From contig NZ_JYJG01000324.1 of the NCBI RefSeq assembly GCF_000955955.1, positions 1-29,830 on the forward strand: a stretch of DNA of 29,830 nucleotides, given 5' to 3'. The stretch is from Lentzea aerocolonigenes (lineage in GTDB: Bacteria; Actinomycetota; Actinomycetes; Mycobacteriales; Pseudonocardiaceae). The position numbers and the translations under genes are program-made. Shown here piece by piece: positions 24,701-29,830 of the stretch; the stretch's first letter is position 1; every line of letters starts with the position of its first letter. Under the pieces are notes generated by a model. The model ran no database searches. It saw nothing but the letters and a program-made list of their open reading frames with translations, and was not told the origin of the DNA.

Positions 24701-25728
24701 TGCCCAATCGCGATCTCGCGGATCTGTCCGGACGAGTAGCGAGCCGCGGCTATCTGTGCTCGCAAGGCTGCTAGCCCAGCCGGACGCGACGCCGCTACCA
24801 GCTGGGTTCCCGGCACCGCACGTGCGTAGGTCAACAACGGTGCCAGAGCAGCAGGATCGTGGTGAGCGTCGTCGATAACGATCACGGCCGGGACCTGGGG
24901 CAGCTCCCCCAAAACCACTGGAGAGAGCTGTAACCCAGGTGACAAGACCACCACCGGAACGGTAGGTGTGTGCCGCTCGAACAGCTCAAGGGCCTCCACA
25001 AGGAGCCGAGTCTTTCCGCGGCCTCCCGGTCCGGACACCAGCACAATCGGCTGCCAGTCGGCGCTGCGGTCAACAGCCGCTTCCAGCTGGCGTTGTTCGG
25101 TGCCCCTGCCCACCCGCGGTCCAAGATCGTTCAGCACGGTCTCGGGGTTTCGCCGATCGGCGGCGAACGCTGCGAGACTCAAGAACCCGTCCTCGCCAGG
25201 CATCTCCAGCAGCAACTTACGGGTCGCTGGACCCCACGTAGCGTCGAGGACGTCACGACGTTTGTGCAGCGGCAGGTCGTCGATCAAGCGCCCCAAACCG
25301 CGCCGATCAAGCAGTTGCCAGCCCACATGCCTTCTCATCTCGCTACGCGCTGCGTCCGAGGCCTCTCCGGAAAATACGAGGTAGTACTCGTCAGCCTGAA
25401 AAGTGCACGCAGCGACTGCCTCACGCACATTTCTTGGCGTGAGCCGGTCATAGCGCTTGCATTGCCAAGCAGCGGTTGCACCGTCGCTGAACGTGCCCTC
25501 GAAGTCGATACCGTCCTGCTTGTCGCCCCGCCGGCCCCATCGTTCGACACGCATGACCTTGCGCAGCCCTGGACCACAGAACCTGTGAGCGCTAAGGACG
25601 CGTTCGGTGAAGTCCTCGAACGTGTCCGGCGTCAAGGACGGCGTTGGGACTAGCGTGGGGTCCTTGCCCTGAAGCGCACTAGGCAGTCGAGTAGGGACAC
25701 CAGGCGGCACAGCGGTGCCCTCGGTCAT
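21781..25728 (-). CDS. Mrr-like nuclease fused to P-loop NTPase (STAND-like defence protein)
   Basis: From the ATG at 25728 the protein has 1315 residues (GTG 25734 is an alternative). Residues 35-155 look like a PD-(D/E)xK Mrr-like restriction domain: GDKQDGIDF (68-76) and WQCKR (88-92) give D75 and Q89-x-K91. The NTPase follows, with Walker A GPGGRGKT (233-240) and Walker B VIVIDDAHH (282-290). About 900 residues of helical repeats, probably the sensor, follow, ending in a charged helix. A nuclease-NTPase-repeat order is known from AVAST (Avs4, Mrr-STAND) systems, so the likely role is phage recognition with DNA cutting (inference). There is no Shine-Dalgarno site. TAATCT (25735-25740 on the other strand) ends seven bases before the ATG, so the message may be leaderless. 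The 3' end faces the DUF4209 remnant. Confidence 0.78.
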   Translation of the reverse strand: MTEGTAVPPGVPTRLPSALQGKDPTLVPTPSLTPDTFEDFTERVLSAHRFCGPGLRKVMRVERWGRRGDKQDGIDFEGTFSDGATAAWQCKRYDRLTPRNVREAVAACTFQADEYYLVFSGEASDAARSEMRRHVGWQLLDRRGLGRLIDDLPLHKRRDVLDATWGPATRKLLLEMPGEDGFLSLAAFAADRRNPETVLNDLGPRVGRGTEQRQLEAAVDRSADWQPIVLVSGPGGRGKTRLLVEALELFERHTPTVPVVVLSPGLQLSPVVLGELPQVPAVIVIDDAHHDPAALAPLLTYARAVPGTQLVAASRPAGLAALRAQIAAARYSSGQIREIAIGQLAKPEARELVESLTAGLGLPWPLREYFADQAVDSPYVAVVAANLIRRGELTTPLAVDGGLRQQILARYQDLSLDDVERNPARRILAVYAALGSVNDDDAELATEIAMFCGLELAHALRLVTQLKDKGVLATRHGGTRVTPDVLADEILEREAAVGRTDTGFVLDLWRAFGARFATRLVAEIAELDWRFAQQGGPAVFAGIWETVRSELQVAATTELPSMLRSLSGLATTQPRRLIEALEEVRLRVQDLDDGNAKRTRFALAELYGGCATYAPELLETALDALWSLRRNDHRPTNQYPEHPERVVTDHLANIGRLPDSTFPDRIVQRVEAWLTEGDEHQDAVSPLFALKPLLEKDGYRTEQDAPHTLAFKPFVVSPEWARPLRDRIRGILRAEASSDDLRRASAAVDLLRHALRPPQGGFGDTPSTEEVLAWQEDDLATVAVLTEAAASTRHAVIRRLIRHSVTWPADHAKSLLLRRQALTLITALDEREDDLAELMLGRGQTTSMSRAGLPIPTLEELQTADDAEALARSGLSEEEQQARSLTSIEAHLSRKRAERDALVTRVIASLTATSNAASIVRTLDDVARQVRLVDARGGMSSLFLRELADARPELTADLVEALAANEPGPLDRQLAWLLSTWAAQDESALLAWLGGVAGQRMEVRLAVADAVVDSGWASRGGAFTSTFRQGMNDQDPQVRSRFLLGSHALLSDFPVATVDMLLAADISGEVAADVLDRASNYNGSSWGRNLSKEDAGAVLRLVDRAGWDGYVTEQIASGIALSHPVLMLDQLKAVATSGRSLPADVEGIGAAFNQNAVDLVRWLIDEIERDAQAAAVVLRLAMTDGMTESQADCLVAEVSRLTADKLVALATALTAVRTWPVSHPDLARQLLVFSRASGQHAAAAVRVHIAEAMWPASWSFNNGTSPKLARVRSQALHALENESDDELKAEFQKVADDLEAEMSRVARRHEEWQNS

Positions 25729-25734
25729 CAGCAC

Positions 25735-25740
25735 AGATTA
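25735..25740 (-). promoter_or_regulatory. Candidate -10 element for a leaderless Mrr-NTPase message
   Basis: Read on the minus strand, TAATCT fits the actinobacterial -10 pattern TANNNT and lies about seven bases before the ATG at 25728. There is no ribosome site between them. A -35-like CTGCAC is present at an 18-base spacing but is a poor match. Confidence 0.4.
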
Positions 25741-26223
25741 CGTCGCCCGGCTAGGCGAGTGCAGGAGCGACGCGGCAACGGCGAAGCTGCAGCTGATTCG
25801 CCCGTCCCAGCGTGAGCGATGCGCTAATGATCTCCGATGCGCAGTCGCCAGGCCAGTCAGCTGATGCGAAAGTGGCTGCTTGAGGCCTGTATTCGCTCTG
25901 GGAGTGATTAGGTACAACGCCTCAGTGGAGTTCGTGTGTTATTTGCTGAAGCTCATGGCAGGCTCCTATAGCCATGCGTAGAACCGTTGAGCCAAACGGC
26001 TGACCCGTGTAACGCCCAGCAACAAGGAGCCGAAACGCCAGTCGCATGAAACGTTCCTGTGGTGTCGGTCAGCTCAACATCGGTCGAAGATCGATCGCAA
26101 TTGGCTAGCCGGACCATCGGGGTGATTGGCCTGGCTGACATAACCAAGTGCGACTAGGTGGGCACCCTTTGTGTGCGCCCGCCAATCTATCGGCGTCGGG
26201 GCTGTGCATGTGAGGAGGTTCGC
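25741..26223. other. Intergenic region with no recognised gene
   Basis: About 480 bp separate the Mrr-NTPase start from the SGNH hydrolase start. Composition is less GC-rich, and no frame has a coding signature. The only structure I see is a CATGGC/GCCATG repeat (25954-25959 and 25971-25976). The hydrolase promoter should lie here, but I could not place it. This is also the right-hand edge of the defence island. Confidence 0.4.
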
Positions 26224-29055
26224 GTGAGAAGGCAAGCGCGTCCTAAGGGTGGTCCCCGACGATCAAGCTGGCGCATGCGAAGGGCTGCTACCGCGCTTCT
26301 GTCGATCGCCGCCATGCTTGTAACTTACGTCGCTGTAAGTACTCCCGGACTTGCGGCTAGTAATGAGGTTCTCATCCTCGGCGGGACGGTAACGGGCGGG
26401 CAGAACAGCATCGAGGCGAGCGAGGTTGTTGCCAAAGGGTTTGTGCCGGTCGTAGTCGACGATGCGACATGGACCACGATGACCCAGGAGCAGTTTTCGT
26501 CATATCGGGCAATCATTCTGGGGGATCCGACGTGCGGTGATACAGCTCCAGCTGCTGCCCTTTCGAACGTTGCAACGTGGGGGGCCGCAATCAATGGCAA
26601 CGTCGTCATCGCAGGGACTGATCCGATTTATCACGCTAGTCAAGGTGGCGAAGCCATGGTGCGGCGCGCTGTTGACTTTTCCGTTGATCAGGCGAACAAG
26701 ACCGGGGCTTTTGTAACGCTGAGCTGCTACTACCACGGTACCGCTCCGCACACTGCGGTTCCGCTGCTTGATGCGCTTAGGCCAGGCGGATTTACCGTCA
26801 CCGGCGTCGGTTGCTACGACAACGCGCACATCGTCGCGACTCACCCAGCCTTGAGTGGCCTGACTGACGCCACCATCTCAAACTGGGGATGCTCGGTCCA
26901 TGAAGGCTTTGATACGTGGCCAGCGGACTTCACGGTATTGGCCATGGCGCGAGATTTCGGTGCGGCTTTCACTGCCAGTGATGGAACCGTCGGAACCCCT
27001 TATGTCCTCGCCTCAGGTGCGGGCTTGCGCTCGTTCCCGCTGTCAATGACACCCACCGGCGGCAGCGGTGCTGCTGGAGGAGTACACACGGTGACTGCGC
27101 GGCTGCTGGACAGCGAGACATTGGCGCCCGCACCAGGTGTAGCCATCAAGTTCGGTGTCATCCTTGGCCCGAATACCAACGTCGGAGGCGTCTGCAACAC
27201 GGGCAGCAGCTGCCTCACTGGGGCCGACGGCACGGTCGCATGGACCTACCAAAGCGGCAGTCAAACCGGCGACGACTCGATCAGGGCGTATCTGGATCGC
27301 AACGGCAACGGTGCGGCAGACGCTGGTGAGCCTCAGACGACGGCCGGCATGAGGTGGACAGCTCCGGCGGCCGCAAACTTCTATATCGCTCTTGGTGACT
27401 CGTATCAATCTGGTGAAGGTGCGGGTGCGGACCACTACATCGATGGAACAAATACGTCTACGAACCGTTGTCATCGCTCAGATGTCAGCTACCCCTTCCT
27501 CCTGAAGGGACAGTCCGGTCTGCCGAACAGCATGAAGAGTGTGGCCTGTAGCGGGGCTAAGATTTCCAATCTGTCAGGTGGTCAGAACGGTGAACGGCCA
27601 CAGTACGATGCGCTGAGTGACGCTACCTCGCTGGTGACGGTTGGAATCGGCGGAAACGATGTTGATTTCGCCGAGACCATCAAGGCATGTGCCCTTGGCC
27701 CCCAGTTCAGCGGCGACCTCTGGAGGCTTAACCAGACCTGCCACGGCCGCTTTGAGGAGAAGACGACCGATCTGATCAAGAAGCTCAATACGCCCGACTC
27801 ACGTACACGCCTCACACCACTGCAAGCGGTCTATCGAACCATCAAGTCCAAAGCTAAGCATGCGCGTGTGGTAGTAGTGGGCTATCCGCATCTCTTCAAG
27901 CCCAGCGGAAACCTCTTCGGCTGCAGCTTGATCTGGCGCAGCGACCAGAAGTGGATCGACGCCAAGATCGACCAGCTCGACGAGGTGATCCGCCAGAACG
28001 CGCTGTCGGCAGGTGCGGAGTACGCCGCCGGGCAAGACACGTTCGACGAGCACGAGCTGTGCGGCGACGGTGAGTCCTACCTGAACGGCATCGTTGGAAT
28101 CGGTGATGTCGAGAGCTTCCACCCGAACGTCAAGGGGCACCAACAGTTCGCAAAGCGGATCTTGAATGACATGCGTGCCAACTCACCTACGGCGACACTC
28201 GCGATCGGTCCGCGCCAAACCCGGACGCAGTCCGTCAGCGTTGCGGTGGGCCAAGCGTTCGCCTCGTTCTCGACCACCTGGCCGGGAAGCGACGTTGAGA
28301 TGACCTTGGTCGCACCCAGCGGCCGAACAATCACCCGCGCGACCAACGAGGGCGACATCCAGCATTCGAACGGCCCAACTGACGAACTCTACGTCGTCGG
28401 CACGCCTGAGGCTGGTACGTGGCAGGTAAAGGTCTTCGGAGCTGACGTTGCCCCGGAGGGTGAAGAGGTCAGGCTGACCGTTGCTCAACGGCCGCCGCTG
28501 AACCAGGCGCCTGTAGCGGTCGCGTCTGCTCAGGCGAATGCCGCTGGAACGACTGTTGTCTACTCTGCTGCCGGGTCGTACGACCCTGACGGCACGATCG
28601 TGAACTACGAGTGGGACTTTAGTGATGGAACCACGGCGGCAGGTCCAACGGTTGAGCACACCTATACCAACATCGGCAAGGTGGATCTTCCGAGCCTGAT
28701 CGTGACCGACAACCGTGGCGGCCTTGGGTTCGCTGCGGCACCGCCAGTGAAGGTGACGTACGCGTTTGACGGCTGGCGGCCACCGGTAGCAAACGACCGC
28801 CCGACCGATACCAAGGCCGGGGATACGGTGCCACTCAAGTGGAAGCTCCGGGATCCGCTTGGCCGACCCGTGACCGATCTCAAAGTCATCACCGGCTACG
28901 CCTTCGACACGGCAGGCGCGTCGTTCACCGTCAAGTTTGAGGACGGGCAGTTTGTGGTTCTTGCCAAGACGCCAAAGCAGTGGGCCAACACAACGAAGAC
29001 CTTCACCCTGAAGCTCAACGACGACACGACCCATACGGCAGTGATCCGGTTCAAG
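26224..29055 (+). CDS. Secreted SGNH/GDSL hydrolase with Ig-like, PKD and PxKF-type domains
   Basis: The GTG at 26224 has a strong GAGGAGG ribosome site five bases upstream; the stop follows at 29056-29058. The 944-residue product begins with a signal peptide: basic residues, a hydrophobic stretch (about 21-42) and a cleavage site near GLAAS. About 45-270 is an N-terminal domain of unknown type. A Big_1-like Ig domain (about 275-375) comes next. The SGNH hydrolase follows, with GDS (391-393, catalytic Ser393), GIGGND (474-479) and FHPN (632-635, catalytic His633), like Streptomyces SEST-type esterases. A beta domain similar to PPC/P domains, a PKD domain (NYEWDFSDGTT) and a C-terminal PxKF-type domain beginning YAFDGW complete it. 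It probably cuts ester bonds in lipids or polysaccharides outside the cell. Confidence 0.85.
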
Positions 29056-29081
29056 TAGATCAACTGCAGAGTGAGCCACGG

Positions 29082-29127
29082 CGGCTACCCAGATGTTTTG
29101 GGCCTCAGGCACGCATCTGGGTAGCCG
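29082..29127 (+). terminator. Strong terminator after the SGNH hydrolase
   Basis: CGGCTACCCAGATG and CATCTGGGTAGCCG pair perfectly over 14 bp around an 18-base loop, 23 bases past the stop codon. A small GCC/GGC hairpin lies inside the loop. There is no T-tract. It probably also serves the convergent membrane-protein gene. Confidence 0.75.
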
Positions 29128-29203
29128 ACACGTGGCCCGTGGCGCTTATCGAGCGGAGGAGAAGGCCGACATCAATCCCATGTGGACGCTGCCGAATGGC
29201 TCG

Positions 29204-29608
29204 TTAGGAATGTGGCTCGGCCAGCCGAGATGGGTGAAGGTTGCGCCGAACAAGTCTCACGACGCAGAAGATGAGCAGCATCAGGGTTGACGCGAGGATT
29301 CCGAGGAGCGGAAGAGCGTCCTTGCGGATACCGGGCAGAAGCAACACCGCAGCGACTAGGCCGGGCGTTGCACCGACCGCGATCCAGGGACGGCGCAGGA
29401 GCGCAGCTGCCACAAGGCTCGTTGCAGCAACGACGCCGGCGCCGGCGAAGCCCATCGGCAAAGCTGCTGCGGCCTGTGCGATGGCGTCATCCGTCGGCTC
29501 AAAATAGATGTTGCTTGTGGCAGCATGCATCATCTGACCCCAGCCGTAGATCCAGCCGGCGGCGCAGGCGGCCGTTAAAACGTGTCGAACTGTGATCATT
29601 TTGCGCAT
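29204..29608 (-). CDS. Small membrane protein with four predicted helices
   Basis: The 134-residue protein has hydrophobic segments at about 7-29, 46-71, 74-93 and 97-120, and a basic end (VVRLVRRNLHPSRL). I recognise no family. The ATG at 29608 is preceded by AAGGAGG, but 13 bases away, which is longer than usual. No other start fits better. It converges with the SGNH hydrolase gene across a shared stem-loop. No function can be inferred beyond being an integral membrane protein. Confidence 0.6.
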   Translation of the reverse strand: MRKMITVRHVLTAACAAGWIYGWGQMMHAATSNIYFEPTDDAIAQAAAALPMGFAGAGVVAATSLVAAALLRRPWIAVGATPGLVAAVLLLPGIRKDALPLLGILASTLMLLIFCVVRLVRRNLHPSRLAEPHS

Positions 29609-29830
29609 GACTTTGACCAGGCCTCCTTATTGATCATTAGCGCCGAGTGGATTGAGCGGGGATAATTCTTTCCTGTGTACCTGGCCTGTCCGAATACTAG
29701 CGGATGTATAGGGGTTGGCAGCGGCTCGACGACAACCAGCTCAAGACGAAACAGTGTTCGCACCTAGGAGCTTGCCCAGCAGCACGCACGGCCCCGGCAA
29801 AGTCGTTTTGGCTTGTTAGGCCGGGATTCC
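29609..29830. other. End of window, no gene seen
   Basis: No coding frame or RNA gene is recognisable. The stretch should hold the promoter of the membrane-protein gene. It is AT-richer between about 29630 and 29710, but I could not fix promoter elements. Confidence 0.3.

Noticed and set aside
24970..25653. A 227-codon plus-strand frame opposite the Mrr-NTPase N-terminus
   Set aside because: It lies opposite the nuclease and Walker A regions, whose motifs prove the minus strand is coding here.
1..29830. CRISPR array, retron, integrase or insertion sequence
   Set aside because: I looked for regularly spaced repeats, reverse transcriptase motifs (YxDD), tyrosine or serine recombinase motifs and transposase frames with terminal repeats, and found none.
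1..29830. Similar GATTCC and GGATTCC motifs at the two ends of the window
   Set aside because: The match is only a few bases and depends on where the window was cut.

Overview
The window looks like the chromosome of a high-GC actinomycete, probably from the Pseudonocardiales (Lentzea, Saccharothrix or Amycolatopsis type). This rests on G/C-rich third codon positions, frequent GTG starts, purine-rich Shine-Dalgarno sites mixed with probably leaderless genes, a DUF2637-type membrane protein and a secreted SGNH hydrolase ending in a PxKF-type domain. I see no rRNA, tRNA, CRISPR array, integrase or transposase. All family names come from motif recognition by eye, not from searches.

Layout. Positions 1-3565 hold small accessory genes: a four-helix DUF2637-like protein, a GNAT-like protein, a HEPN-like protein, an unknown 156-aa protein behind a candidate operator, and a helical protein with one membrane segment. 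Positions 3640-25728 form a probable anti-phage defence island. It contains three very large P-loop NTPases, each joined to a nuclease-like domain in a different way. The first (3934-7731, minus) is a NACHT/STAND protein with a C-terminal PD-(D/E)xK-like domain. The second (10391-16741, plus) has an N-terminal DUF4297/Cap4-like nuclease followed by a STAND core, the Avs3 type of layout. The third (21781-25728, minus) has an N-terminal Mrr-like nuclease followed by an NTPase. A DUF4209 protein with an exact RNxxxHG (HEPN-style) motif lies between the first two, and an AlbA_2/Schlafen-like gene converges on the second. Three more minus-strand genes (GNAT-like with cysteines, unknown, zinc-ribbon unknown) fill 18069-21305. 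Positions 26224-29608 look like ordinary chromosome: a secreted multidomain SGNH/GDSL hydrolase with a strong terminator, and a small membrane protein.

The most unusual signal is a 107-bp copy of the 3' end of the DUF4209 gene, found again at 21573-21679, in the same orientation and about 89% identical (12 mismatches, no gaps, same stop codon). It sits next to the 3' end of the Mrr-NTPase gene. So two of the three nuclease-NTPases have an intact or broken DUF4209 gene beside them. This suggests DUF4209 plus nuclease-STAND as a possible two-gene module. The two copies also bracket an 11.6-kb block as direct repeats, which could mark insertion or recombination of that block.

Working model (inference): the STAND proteins sense phage components and activate their nucleases. 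The DUF4209 protein may be a second effector or a regulator. The AlbA_2 and HEPN-like proteins may be separate RNA- or DNA-targeting modules. Candidate operators lie at 2272-2291, 3002-3019, 7957-7974 and 10250-10263, which suggests several of these units are regulated.
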